NCBI RefSeq assembly: GCF_900103585.1
Contig: NZ_FNHV01000001.1
Coordinates: 451,326-515,325, forward strand
DNA from: Streptomyces sp. cf386
GTDB lineage: Bacteria > Actinomycetota > Actinomycetes > Streptomycetales > Streptomycetaceae
Direction: 5' to 3'
Length of the DNA: 64,000 bases
Below are positions 16,071 to 23,940 of the stretch, piece by piece; position 1 is the first letter of the stretch; the number at the start of each line of letters is the position of its first letter. Both the position numbers and the translations under genes were made by a program. The notes beneath the pieces are model-generated. The model did not search any database. It was not told where the DNA came from and saw only the letters and a program-made list of their open reading frames with translations.

Positions 16071-16733
16071 TCAGGCGGCCACGGCAGCCGGTTCGGCCGC
16101 GGTCACGGTGTCCGCCTCGGCCTCGGTCAGCAGCTCGACGAGGGTCGCCCGGGCGCGGGCCACGCGCGAGCGGACCGTCCCGACGGGGCAGTCGCTCATC
16201 TCGGCCGCCTCCGCGTAGGGCAGGCCCGCCAACTGGGTCAGGACGAACGCCTCGCGGCGCTCGTCGGGCAGCGCGTCCAGCAGGTCGAGCAGGGCGATGC
16301 CGTCGTCGAAGCCGGGCAGTCCGGTCGGCTGGGCGCGTTCCGCCAGCAGCGTCCAGTCGTCGGTGTCGCTGAGGCGTGGCCGGGCGGCGGCGTACCGGTG
16401 GCTGTCGATCACCGCGCGGCGCGCGATGGACAGCAGCCACGCGCGTGCAGAGGATCGGCCCTCGAACCGGTGCAGGCTGCCGAGCGCACGCAGGAACGTG
16501 TCCTGCGCCAGGTCGTCGGCGGCCTGTGGATCGGCGGACAGATGGGCCACGTACCGCACGACATCGCGGTGCAGCGAGCGGACGAAACGGTCGGTCGCGT
16601 CCGGGTCACCGCCGCGGGCGGCCAGCGCCCAGGCGGTCGTCGACTCGTCGCAGGAGGCCGTTTTGGAGGGGGTGTCCGCCTTCGTGTGTCTCACGCGGGT
16701 CACACGTGAGGAGGGCAGGGCAGGAGTGATCAC
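16071..16733 (-). CDS. ECF-family RNA polymerase sigma factor
   Basis: A 220-residue group 4 sigma factor. Region 2 is clear (RYVAHLSADPQAADDLAQDTFLRAL split across about residues 58-85; AWLLSIARRAVID follows), and region 4 has LPDERREAFVLTQLAGLPYAEAAEM and the helix VGTVRSRVARARATL. It has no extra C-terminal domain, and no anti-sigma gene is adjacent, so its control is unclear. GTG 16733 is preceded by GAAGGA at a proper distance; longer forms have poor composition. It sits between the copper genes and the importer-biosynthesis operon, both on its strand, and could regulate either. That link is inference from position. Confidence 0.88.
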   Translation of the reverse strand: MITPALPSSRVTRVRHTKADTPSKTASCDESTTAWALAARGGDPDATDRFVRSLHRDVVRYVAHLSADPQAADDLAQDTFLRALGSLHRFEGRSSARAWLLSIARRAVIDSHRYAAARPRLSDTDDWTLLAERAQPTGLPGFDDGIALLDLLDALPDERREAFVLTQLAGLPYAEAAEMSDCPVGTVRSRVARARATLVELLTEAEADTVTAAEPAAVAA

Positions 16734-16828
16734 CTGAGTCCTTCTCGGTAGACCGGACTTCGGCACGGCGGCGACGGGCACGACGGTGACGCCGTCGGAT
16801 ACCAGGGCGCGCGCAGACGTACGGCGCG

Positions 16829-16855
16829 CCGTACCGGAGGTGTCCGGGGGTACGG
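16829..16855. promoter_or_regulatory. Inverted repeat in the gap upstream of the ECF sigma gene
   Basis: CCGTACC and GGTACGG arms are separated by 13 bp in the 246-bp gap between the sigma gene and the Met/His-rich membrane protein gene. The stretch holds no other visible feature. A GTAC-centred repeat could bind a dimeric regulator, but GTAC words are common in this DNA, so support is weak. Confidence 0.25.
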
Positions 16856-16979
16856 GACACGGCCGTACGACAGGTACGACCGTCGGCCCGAGGCACGGTC
16901 GGCGTCGACTGCTCGACACCGGTACGGCGGTCGCCACTGCGGGCATCCGTGTCCGTACGGCCTCGGGGAACCGGCTGTC

Positions 16980-17717
16980 TCAGACGACAGCGGTCCCCGC
17001 CGGGGGCCCCCGAGAGGTGATCGTGTGAACGAGCGGCAGCAGCCGCGGCGCCCGGTCGGAACGAGCGCGATGCGGACGCAGACGCGGGCGGTGCGGCGGC
17101 ACGGGCAGGACGAGCGACAGCCGCAGCGGGGCGGCCAGCCATCCGGCGACGGCCCGCAGGATCCGGAACGCGGCACGCTCACCGTGACCCAGCCACAAGC
17201 CGCACAGCAGCGCGGCGAGGGTGTGGGCGGCGAGCATGCCCAGGGAGGACATGCTCGCCATGTCGTGGCTCATGTCCATGTGACCTACGGACATGTTGCC
17301 TACGGACATGTTGCCTACGGTGTCTCTTCCGGACATGTGGCCCGCGGACATGTGGCTCATGCCCATGTGTCCCATGTCCATGGAGCCCATGTGTGCCGAG
17401 CCCATGTCGCTGGAGCCCATGGCGTGCCCGGTGCCGGTGGCCCCAGGGGCCAGGGACTGCGCGTACTCGAAGGCCGCGTGCAGTCCGCCCTGGGCGGCGA
17501 CCACGACGGTCACGACCAGCGGAAGCCCGCGCTCGCGGCCGGCCAGGCACCAGCCCGCACCGCCCGTGAGGAGGACACCGGCCGCCAACGTCCACCAGGG
17601 GACCGTCGCGCCCGACATCAGTACGTGGCCGAGGGCAGCGAGCAGCACACAGACGGCCGCGAACACCGCGGCCCGAACCGTGCGCACACACCACCCAGCA
17701 GTCATGACGGCCCTCAT
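16980..17717 (-). CDS. Integral membrane protein with a Met/His-rich loop (putative copper protein)
   Basis: A 245-residue protein with three N-terminal membrane helices (about 12-34, 41-59, 66-82), a long loop at 98-156, one or two further helices and an Arg/His/Pro-rich tail. The loop carries 15 Met and 7 His in HM, DM and SM pairs (for example MGSMDMGHMGMSHMSAGHMS), the hallmark of extracytoplasmic Cu(I)/Cu(II)-binding segments. It lies just after the PCuAC chaperone gene, so it probably helps capture or move copper at the membrane. The start is ATG 17717 (CAGGA upstream) or ATG 17705 (GAGG upstream). I do not know a named family. Confidence 0.8.
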   Translation of the reverse strand: MRAVMTAGWCVRTVRAAVFAAVCVLLAALGHVLMSGATVPWWTLAAGVLLTGGAGWCLAGRERGLPLVVTVVVAAQGGLHAAFEYAQSLAPGATGTGHAMGSSDMGSAHMGSMDMGHMGMSHMSAGHMSGRDTVGNMSVGNMSVGHMDMSHDMASMSSLGMLAAHTLAALLCGLWLGHGERAAFRILRAVAGWLAAPLRLSLVLPVPPHRPRLRPHRARSDRAPRLLPLVHTITSRGPPAGTAVV

Positions 17718-17886
17718 CCTCGCATCCTGGGCCCGCTCGTCACGGGTGGGTACGCACAGCACCCCCGTCCCGCACTCAAGCCCAGAAGAGTGATACAGGA
17801 CACACCGTCACGAGGGAACCGTGCGCGCACGCTGACCGACTAGTAGAGGTGAAGGTCTCGCTGTGCGCGGCCGGCCTCACGAGTCG

Positions 17887-18426
17887 TCAGCCCTCGCCGG
17901 GGCGGACCACCACCGCCGACACCTCGACCCGCCCGCCGTGCTCGAAGTGCAGCGTGAACGGTACGAGGTCACCCGCCCGCCAACCCGGCTTCGCCCGCAG
18001 TGTCACGTCCAGTCCGAACGGGGACATGTCCAGGCCGTCGCCGGCCGGGACGCTGGCCGAGTCGACCGTCTGCGCGTAGGCCATGCGGCCGCTGGTCATG
18101 CGATGCCTGCTGAGCGTGGCCTCTCCGCCGACGGCGGACGACGTCACCTTCAGGAGCCGATCGTCTGCGCCCCCGGTGTTGGTGATCCGGAAGAACGCGG
18201 CGGTGTCCCGGACGTCGCCGAACGGCAGGAAGACCCGCCCTTCGGTCACCGCGATCCGCGCCGGGCTGCCCGCGCTGCCGGAGTTCACCCAGGTGGTCAG
18301 CGCGCCCAGGGCGACGCTGCACGCGGCGATCGGGGCGAGTGCGGCGAGCAGGCCGTCCCCGATACGGCGACGGGTCGGGCGCCAGTCCCGGGACTCGGTC
18401 CGCCGCTCGGCCGTGGATGTGGTCAT
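17887..18426 (-). CDS. PCuAC-type periplasmic copper chaperone
   Basis: A 179-residue protein with an N-terminal membrane anchor (about residues 24-46) and an extracytoplasmic PCuAC (DUF461) beta-sandwich. Typical are AAFFRITNTGGADDRLLKV, then RHRMTSGRMAYA and DMSPFGLDV. The His/Met residues of RHRM and the following Met match the H(M)X10M-type Cu(I) site, although the family's second HxM is not obvious. Such proteins deliver copper to cytochrome oxidase or other secreted cuproenzymes. The ATG overlaps the CopA stop as ATGA, so translation is coupled to the copper ATPase; AAGGGA lies upstream. Confidence 0.88.
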   Translation of the reverse strand: MTTSTAERRTESRDWRPTRRRIGDGLLAALAPIAACSVALGALTTWVNSGSAGSPARIAVTEGRVFLPFGDVRDTAAFFRITNTGGADDRLLKVTSSAVGGEATLSRHRMTSGRMAYAQTVDSASVPAGDGLDMSPFGLDVTLRAKPGWRAGDLVPFTLHFEHGGRVEVSAVVVRPGEG

Positions 18427-20798
18427 CGGTTTCCCTTCTCGTCACCCATAGGCCTCCGGCCCCGGCCCTGCCCCCGAACCTGATCCTGGCCCTGGCCCTG
18501 GCCCTGGCCCTGGCCCTGGCCCGCTACACGCTCACGCCCTTGCGCCGGCCCCGGCTGCCACGCCCGCAGCCGCAGGCTGTTGCCCACCACGAGCAGTGAA
18601 CTCACCGACATGGCCACGGCGGCGACCATCGGGTTGAGCAGGCCGACCATGGCGAGCGGCACGGTCACCGCGTTGTAGCCGAAGGCCCACAGGAGGTTGG
18701 CGCGGATCGTGCCGAGGGTGCGCCGGGCGAGCCGTACGGCGTCCCCGAGGGCTTCGATGTCGCCGCGCACCAGGGTCACGTCGGCGGCGCCGATCGCCAC
18801 ATCCGTGCCCGTGCCCATGGCGATGCCGAGGTCGGCTCCGGCCAGTGCGGCCGCGTCGTTGACGCCGTCGCCGACGACCGCGACCCGGCGGCCCTGCTCC
18901 CTCAGTTCCCGTACGAGGTCGGCCTTGTCCTCGGGGGTGCAACGTGCGTGCACCTCCTCGATACCGAGTGCGGAGGCGACCGCCCGGGCCGGTGCCTCGC
19001 GGTCGCCGGTGGCCAGCACGGGGTGCACTCCGAGGCGTCGCAGCCGGTCCACGGCCCGGTAGGCGCCGGGGCGTACGACGTCGCCGATCTCGATCAGCGC
19101 CTCCGTCGCCCCGTCGACCCGAACGAGCACCGGTGTGTGCGCGGCGGCCTCCGCCACCGGCAGGGCGTCCGCGAGCGCTGTGGGCAACTCGTCGTCCGGC
19201 GCGAGGACCTCCACCAGCCGACCCTCGACCCGGCCGTGCACGCCCCGGCCCGCCTCCGCGCGGAAGTGGGACACCTCGGGCAACGGCCCGGCCAGGGTCC
19301 TGCGGGCGTACGCGACGACCGCGCGGCCCAGCGGATGTTCCGAGCCCTGCTCCACCGCCCCGGCCAGCCGCAGCACGGCCTCCTTGCCCAGCCCGCCGGG
19401 AACTGCCGTGACACGGGCGACGCTCATGTGCCCGGAGGTGAGGGTGCCGGTCTTGTCGAGGACGACGGTGTCGATGTGCTGGAGCCCCTCCAGGGCCTGC
19501 GGTCCCCGGACCAGGACGCCGAGCTGGGCGCCGCGTCCGGTGGCGGCCATCAGCGCGGTCGGTGTCGCCAGGCCCAGCGCGCAGGGGCAGGCGACGACCA
19601 GGACGGCCACGCACGCGGTGATCGCCGCCTGCGGATCCGCCCCGGCCCCGAGCCAGAACCCGAGCACGGTGACGGCCAACGCCAGCACCACGGGCACGAA
19701 CACCCCGGCCACGGCATCGGCCAGCCGCTGCGCCCGTGCCTTCCCGGCCTGAGCCTCCGTCACCAGCCTCGCGATTTGCGCTAGTTGGGTGTCCGCGCCC
19801 ACGGCGGTGGCCCGTACGAGCAGCAGCCCGCCCTCGTTGACGGCACCGCCCACGACCGCCGAGCCGGGCCCGACCTCGACCGGTTCGCTCTCGCCGGTGA
19901 CGAGCGACAGGTCCACGGCGGAGTTGCCCTCCACCACGGTCCCGTCGGTGGCGACCCGCTCGCCGGGCCGCACGACGAAGGCCTGCCCGACCGCCAACTC
20001 CTCGATCGGGACCAGGCGTTCGGTGCCGTCGTCCTCGCGCACCGACACCTCCTTGGCTGCCAGCCGCGCGAGGGAGCGCAGTGCCGCACCGGTGCCGTGC
20101 CGCGCCCGTGCCTCCAGGAAGCGCCCGGCCAGCACGAACAGCGGGACGCCGACGGCCGCTTCGAGGTACAGGTGCGCGACGCCGTCGGACGCGGAGGTGA
20201 GCAGGCTGAACGGCATCCGCATCCCCGGCACGCCCGCACCGCCCAGGACCAGGGCGTACGCCGACCAGGCGAAGGACGCCACCACGCCCAGGGAGACCAG
20301 CGTGTCCATGGTCGCCGTCGAGTGCCGCAGCCCGCGCAGCGCCCGCACATGGAACGGCCAGGCACTCCACACGGCGACCGGCGCGGCCAGCACGAAGCAC
20401 AGCCACTGCCAGTTGCGGAACTGCCAGGCGGGCACCATCGACAGCACGAGCACCGGCATCGCGAGCAGGGCGGTGACCAGCAGCCGGACGCGCTCCTGCC
20501 GTACGTCGTCGGACTCCCGCTCACCCGAGGGCTCCCGCTCACCCGAGGACTCCCGTTTCTTCGGAGGCTCGGGCAACGCGGCGGTGTATCCGGCCTGTTC
20601 GACCGTCGCCACCAGTTCCTCTGGGCGGACGTCCGGCGGGTGGCTCACCCGGGCTCGGCCGGTGGCCAGATTGACCGTCGCGGTCACGCCGTCCAGCTTC
20701 GCGAGCTTCTTCTCCACCCGCCGCACGCAGGCCGCGCAGGTCATTCCGCCCACGGTCAGGTCCGTGGTGGTCATCGGGAGGGGCGGTTCGATGGCCAT
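18423..20798 (-). CDS. copA: Copper-translocating P1B-type ATPase
   Basis: A 791-residue heavy-metal pump. It has an N-terminal HMA domain with MTCAAC (Cys21, Cys24), a TGES actuator motif, the membrane Cu(I) site CPC at 404-406 in VVACPCALG, phosphorylation motif DKTGT with Asp448, and hinge VGDGVNDAAAL. It exports Cu(I) from the cytoplasm, either for detoxification or to load secreted cuproproteins; coupling to a PCuAC gene favours at least some of the latter. Just before the basic end, a run of Gly-Gln dipeptides is encoded by CCTGGC repeats. ATG 20798 shares its A with the stop of the upstream mini-gene; an internal ATG at 20774 is less likely. Confidence 0.93.
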   Translation of the reverse strand: MAIEPPLPMTTTDLTVGGMTCAACVRRVEKKLAKLDGVTATVNLATGRARVSHPPDVRPEELVATVEQAGYTAALPEPPKKRESSGEREPSGERESDDVRQERVRLLVTALLAMPVLVLSMVPAWQFRNWQWLCFVLAAPVAVWSAWPFHVRALRGLRHSTATMDTLVSLGVVASFAWSAYALVLGGAGVPGMRMPFSLLTSASDGVAHLYLEAAVGVPLFVLAGRFLEARARHGTGAALRSLARLAAKEVSVREDDGTERLVPIEELAVGQAFVVRPGERVATDGTVVEGNSAVDLSLVTGESEPVEVGPGSAVVGGAVNEGGLLLVRATAVGADTQLAQIARLVTEAQAGKARAQRLADAVAGVFVPVVLALAVTVLGFWLGAGADPQAAITACVAVLVVACPCALGLATPTALMAATGRGAQLGVLVRGPQALEGLQHIDTVVLDKTGTLTSGHMSVARVTAVPGGLGKEAVLRLAGAVEQGSEHPLGRAVVAYARRTLAGPLPEVSHFRAEAGRGVHGRVEGRLVEVLAPDDELPTALADALPVAEAAAHTPVLVRVDGATEALIEIGDVVRPGAYRAVDRLRRLGVHPVLATGDREAPARAVASALGIEEVHARCTPEDKADLVRELREQGRRVAVVGDGVNDAAALAGADLGIAMGTGTDVAIGAADVTLVRGDIEALGDAVRLARRTLGTIRANLLWAFGYNAVTVPLAMVGLLNPMVAAVAMSVSSLLVVGNSLRLRAWQPGPAQGRERVAGQGQGQGQGQGQDQVRGQGRGRRPMGDEKGNR
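18485..18520. repeat. CCTGGC hexanucleotide repeat, six copies
   Basis: Six perfect tandem copies of CCTGGC lie in the 3' end of the copper ATPase gene and encode a Gly-Gln dipeptide run. Copy number can change without a frameshift, so the C-terminal tail length is likely to vary between strains. Confidence 0.85.
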
Positions 20799-21004
20799 CA
20801 GTGGCCGCCCCCGTGCCGCATGTCCATATCCCCCGTGTCCCCCAACTCCCCGGTGTCCGCGCCGCCGCCGCTCGTTCCCGAGCGGTGCATGCCGGGCGCG
20901 ACCGGCCCGGCGGCGGATCCGACGGCGTACGACACCGTGAAGATCAGGGCGAGCAGCAGCAGAAACCCGCAGAGAGCGGGTGGCACAAGTTGGGGTGCTT
21001 TCAT
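20798..21004 (-). CDS. Small single-helix membrane protein with Met/His tail
   Basis: A 68-residue protein with one hydrophobic helix at about 8-32 and a short outward tail ending DTGDMDMRHGGGH, which can bind copper. ATG 21004 has an excellent AGGAGG, and the stop overlaps the copper ATPase start (TGATG), so the two are translated together. It is probably a copper-capture or accessory subunit for the pump, by analogy with other Met/His-tailed mini-proteins in copper operons. I cannot assign a family. Confidence 0.8.
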   Translation of the reverse strand: MKAPQLVPPALCGFLLLLALIFTVSYAVGSAAGPVAPGMHRSGTSGGGADTGELGDTGDMDMRHGGGH

Positions 21005-21052
21005 CGACGGCCTCCTGACGCACGTACCGCTTCAGGAGTCGGGCGCGGAGGG

Positions 21053-21130
21053 CAGGGAGTTCCCGCCCGCCGTCTCAGATGGAGTTCCAGGCCCGCCGTC
21101 TCAGCCGGACTTCCCCGGCCGCCGTCTCAG
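21053..21130. repeat. 26-bp tandem repeats at the end of the YcnI gene
   Basis: Three units of 26 bp each end in (G/C)CCGCCGTCTCAG (at 21065-21078, 21091-21104 and 21117-21130). The last unit supplies the final codons and stop of the YcnI-type gene; the other two extend into the 122-bp gap before the mini-gene. Duplication of a gene end has therefore lengthened the spacer. Confidence 0.7.
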
Positions 21131-21852
21131 GCAGCCCCGCCGCGCCGGCTCCTGAACCACCACACCCCGGCGCCGAGTACGACGACGGCCGCGCCGATGC
21201 CGATCGGCAGGGCCACCGGCATGCCGTCGTCACCGTCGCTCTCGTCCGCGACAGCTTCCGCCGAAGGGGACGACGGCGCGCTGGTCGAGGGCGCCGCCGT
21301 GGTCGGTTCCTCGGTGGGGGTGGGGCTGACGGCCTTCGCGCCGGGTGCGGCGGCCTTGAGATCCAGCCGCGGCGCGGGGTGGCCGTGCCCGTGGTCGTCG
21401 CCCTCGCTCTCCTCGTCCAGTTCGATCCAGCGGTCCACCTGACCGTCGCTGTACGACTGCAGGGTCTTGAAGACGAGCGTCTTGGTGTCGGGCAACTGCC
21501 GTACGGAGACGACGTACTCGGCGTCCTCCCCGACCGCGAGCTTCGGCCCGGACACGGTGTAGCCGCGATCGGTGGGGGCGAGCTTCCAGCCCTTGGGGCC
21601 TTCCTTGTAGGTGATGTCGGCCGGGGTGATGCCCTCGGGCAGGATCACCTCCAGCTTGCTGATCCCGGCGGAGCCGGACTCCGACTCCGCGCTGAACGTC
21701 AGCGCGACGTTCTGGTCGAGCGCCCGGGCGCCCTCCGCCTCGACCTCCGCGTGCGCCGCCGCCGGTCCCGCGAGGGCTACGGCGGCCGCGAAGGCGACCG
21801 CGGTGAGGGCGCCGGTGCGGCGCAGGGTGCGGGTCAGGGTGGGGCGGGGCAC
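21127..21852 (-). CDS. YcnI-like (DUF1775) copper-associated membrane-anchored protein
   Basis: A 241-residue protein with a Sec signal peptide (cut after AGPAAA), so the mature N-terminus is His34 followed by AEVEAEG. In YcnI proteins this terminal His, with a Glu and a Trp (here probably in WKLAP or DRWIEL), binds Cu(II). The fold segment ISKLEVILPEGITPADITY is typical. After the domain come DDHGHGHP, a Thr/Ser/Pro linker and a C-terminal membrane helix with basic anchor. It starts with GTG 21852. It is probably the first gene of the copper operon that continues with the mini-protein, CopA and PCuAC. Confidence 0.9.
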   Translation of the reverse strand: MPRPTLTRTLRRTGALTAVAFAAAVALAGPAAAHAEVEAEGARALDQNVALTFSAESESGSAGISKLEVILPEGITPADITYKEGPKGWKLAPTDRGYTVSGPKLAVGEDAEYVVSVRQLPDTKTLVFKTLQSYSDGQVDRWIELDEESEGDDHGHGHPAPRLDLKAAAPGAKAVSPTPTEEPTTAAPSTSAPSSPSAEAVADESDGDDGMPVALPIGIGAAVVVLGAGVWWFRSRRGGAA

Positions 21853-21983
21853 GTGTGACTCCCTCGTACCGGTGATGTGGTCGCTGCATTCAAGCGCAGG
21901 GGAGTCCGCAATGCGAGGGGCGCCGGTCGAGGCGACGGGCGCTCGTCAGCGCGGAGGGCTTTCGGCAACGCGCAGGCCTCTCG

Positions 21984-22586
21984 TCATCGCGAGGGTTCCT
22001 CCGCCTCGCGCGGGTGGCGGAGGCAGGAGGCGACGACCAGGAACGGCCAGAAGGACTGGATGGCCGTCACCAGGCGTTCAGCGGCCCCGTCGGCACCGTC
22101 GTCGTACATCTCGATCACGAACCAGGCCGCGCTCACGAACATCAGAGCGGTCGCGATGAAGGAGGGCACGGGCCTCAGTCCCCACGGTGCCGCGCCACCG
22201 CGGTCGGCGGCCAGAACCGGCCACACCGCCAGCAGTGTGAAGGCGACCGCGACCGCCGAAGCGTGGCGCAGCGAACCTCCGCTGCTCGGCGGCGGGACCA
22301 GCGCCACCACGAACGCGGCCGCTCCTCCCGCGCCGAGCGCGACCCGGCCGGGCAGTGCGGCCGGGCGCAGGCCCAGGGCGGTGATCATGTGGCAGACACC
22401 CAGGGCGGCCAGCGCCGCGTTCATCACCCAGAATCCCGCGGCACCGGAGGCCGCCAGAGCGCTGATCGGCTGCGTGGCGGGGTCGTAGGCGGGCCCTTCG
22501 AGCAGCGCCGCGAACGTCCAGCCGGCGATCAGCACGGCAGGTGCACATCCCGACGACAGCAAGGCCCATCTGGGGACATATTGCAT
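21984..22586 (-). CDS. DUF998 family membrane protein
   Basis: A 200-residue protein with six predicted membrane helices, including WALLSSGCAPAVLIAGWTFA at the N-terminus and a last segment around TAIQSFWPFLVVAS. YDPATQPISALAASGAAGFW after helix 1 is characteristic of DUF998, whose function is unknown. ATG 22586 (or the adjacent TTG 22589) is used; no strong ribosome site is seen. It lies upstream of the copper operon on the same strand, with a 131-bp gap, and need not belong to it. Confidence 0.8.
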   Translation of the reverse strand: MQYVPRWALLSSGCAPAVLIAGWTFAALLEGPAYDPATQPISALAASGAAGFWVMNAALAALGVCHMITALGLRPAALPGRVALGAGGAAAFVVALVPPPSSGGSLRHASAVAVAFTLLAVWPVLAADRGGAAPWGLRPVPSFIATALMFVSAAWFVIEMYDDGADGAAERLVTAIQSFWPFLVVASCLRHPREAEEPSR

Positions 22587-22619
22587 CAAGCCACCGTAAA
22601 ACCCCCTTAGTCGATCCCG

Positions 22620-22778
22620 TCACGCACACGCCGCGTCGCCAGACCACCGGAGGCCCGACCCTTCGAGGCGGAACTCGAAGACGGGCGTCGGCCCGAACGC
22701 CTGCCGGTACCAGGTGGCCTGTGCGGCCAGGTCGCGTACGTTCAGGCCCACATGGTCGACCCGGCCGACCGGGATCCG
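22620..22778 (-). pseudogene. Truncated glyoxalase/VOC-domain gene fragment
   Basis: About 44 residues of a vicinal-oxygen-chelate domain are visible: VDHVGLNVRDLAAQATWYRQ, then FGPTPVFEFRLEGSGLR. The reading frame then loses all similarity and stops at 22620, where an intact gene would continue for another 80-90 residues. No convincing start or ribosome site is present. It is a remnant of a deletion or rearrangement. Confidence 0.65.
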
Positions 22779-23014
22779 CTCCTCCAACTCGGCCTTCGGC
22801 CTTTGACCGGAACAAGAAATGCGCCGGAGAAGGGGCATCGGGGGTTTGTATGGCTGGTATGCGGCGAAGGGGAACGGCCGTGCTGCCGTCGAACGCGTCG
22901 GCCTGAATCGCCAGGACGCGCCAGAGTGCGCCACCCCTTCCGGCACATAGAAATATCCATCAGCATGAAGGGCCCTGATCGGGACGGCAGGGCAGAGAGT
23001 GCTGGGGGTTGGAC

Positions 23015-23503
23015 ATGCAGGGCACCATGGGGAAGCAGGCCGTCGAGTGGCTCGCCGCGGCCGCCACGGATCCTCGCTCGTGCAAGCGGCAGTGGGACGA
23101 GGGCGCGGACGCGGTCCTGTTGGAGGCCGGGCAGCTGTGGGACGTGCTCTCCGTTCCCGAGCACCTCGGCCTGGCCGCCCTGGATCTCCTCAGACGTGCC
23201 CGACAGCGGGCCTCGGGCCCCGTGTTGGTGAACTGCGGGGCGCGCAGGGTGGGTTTCTTCCTGCCGCCCGATCCGGTCACCCGGTGGGTCGGGCCCGGCG
23301 TACGCCATGTCGGCAGGGGATCGTGGGTCGCCGTACCGCCGCCCGACCGGTCCGCCGGCTGGCGCCTGGAGTGGCTGCTGCCGCCCGACGGCACCGGCGC
23401 CCTGTACGACCCCGGCCTCGTGGAGCGGGCGCTGCGCCAGGCGTGCGGCACGGCGGCGGCCCCGGGGCGCCTCAGTCGGGTGTGGGCGGGGCGGAGACGC
23501 TGA
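23015..23503 (+). CDS. Conserved hypothetical protein, paralogue of the gene at 25720
   Basis: A 162-residue soluble protein beginning MQGTMGKQAVEWLAAAATDP. It shares a whole-length pattern with the protein at 25720-26280: (V/M)EWLAAA...DP..CK, FWDVL/LWDVL, then VGFFLPP, and near the end LLPPDGTG. I recognise the type as a Streptomyces family of small proteins sometimes compared with primase-polymerase N-terminal domains, but no catalytic residues stand out and the function is unknown. ATG 23015 follows GGGGG; TTG 23009 and ATG 23027 are alternatives. It overlaps the convergent gene at its 3' end by 32 bp. Confidence 0.75.
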   Translation: MQGTMGKQAVEWLAAAATDPRSCKRQWDEGADAVLLEAGQLWDVLSVPEHLGLAALDLLRRARQRASGPVLVNCGARRVGFFLPPDPVTRWVGPGVRHVGRGSWVAVPPPDRSAGWRLEWLLPPDGTGALYDPGLVERALRQACGTAAAPGRLSRVWAGRRR

Positions 23504-23876
23504 CGCGCCCGCCACTGCCGCGCCACTCCCACAGCTCCACCGGCCCGGGAAGGCCGCGGGGGACGACGACGGCCGGTACGCGCTCCGTCGCCTCGGCCTG
23601 CTCGTCGCTCTCCCGTGCGGCCTCGATCGCCCTGACCGGGCCCGTCCACCGCCCGACCGCCCAGGAGGTGACGGCCTGCCCGGGGCCGTCGGCCACGGTG
23701 ACCGAATCCCACCATGTGTCGCGGCGCCGTGGCACGGCACGGCCGTTGGCCTGCCACTCGGCGACCAGCGCCGCGTAGATCGACGGCTGGGTCCGGACAC
23801 CGGTGACCGGTACGACGTACGTCACGGGTGCGGCATCGCCTCCGAAGACGCGCCGCGCCGACTCAATGCTGTCCAT
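23472..23876 (-). CDS. Hypothetical protein
   Basis: A 134-residue soluble protein with ARRVFGGDAAPVTYVVPVTG near the start and a Trp-containing middle (DTWWDSVTVADG). No known domain is recognised, and there is no signal peptide or membrane helix. G/C-rich third positions support coding on this strand. ATG 23876 is the best start, although no clear ribosome site precedes it. It is convergent with and overlaps the preceding plus-strand gene. Confidence 0.6.
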   Translation of the reverse strand: MDSIESARRVFGGDAAPVTYVVPVTGVRTQPSIYAALVAEWQANGRAVPRRRDTWWDSVTVADGPGQAVTSWAVGRWTGPVRAIEAARESDEQAEATERVPAVVVPRGLPGPVELWEWRGSGGRVSVSAPPTPD

Positions 23877-23940
23877 GCCCGGGGCAACGCCGCGGTGTGC
23901 GCCGGTGGTACGCCGTTGGCCCCCGCGACCACCCAGTCGG

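Noticed and set aside
16979-21852. CsoR-type operator in front of the copper genes
   Set aside because: No GTACCCC...GGGGTAC-like site was found in the gaps inspected.
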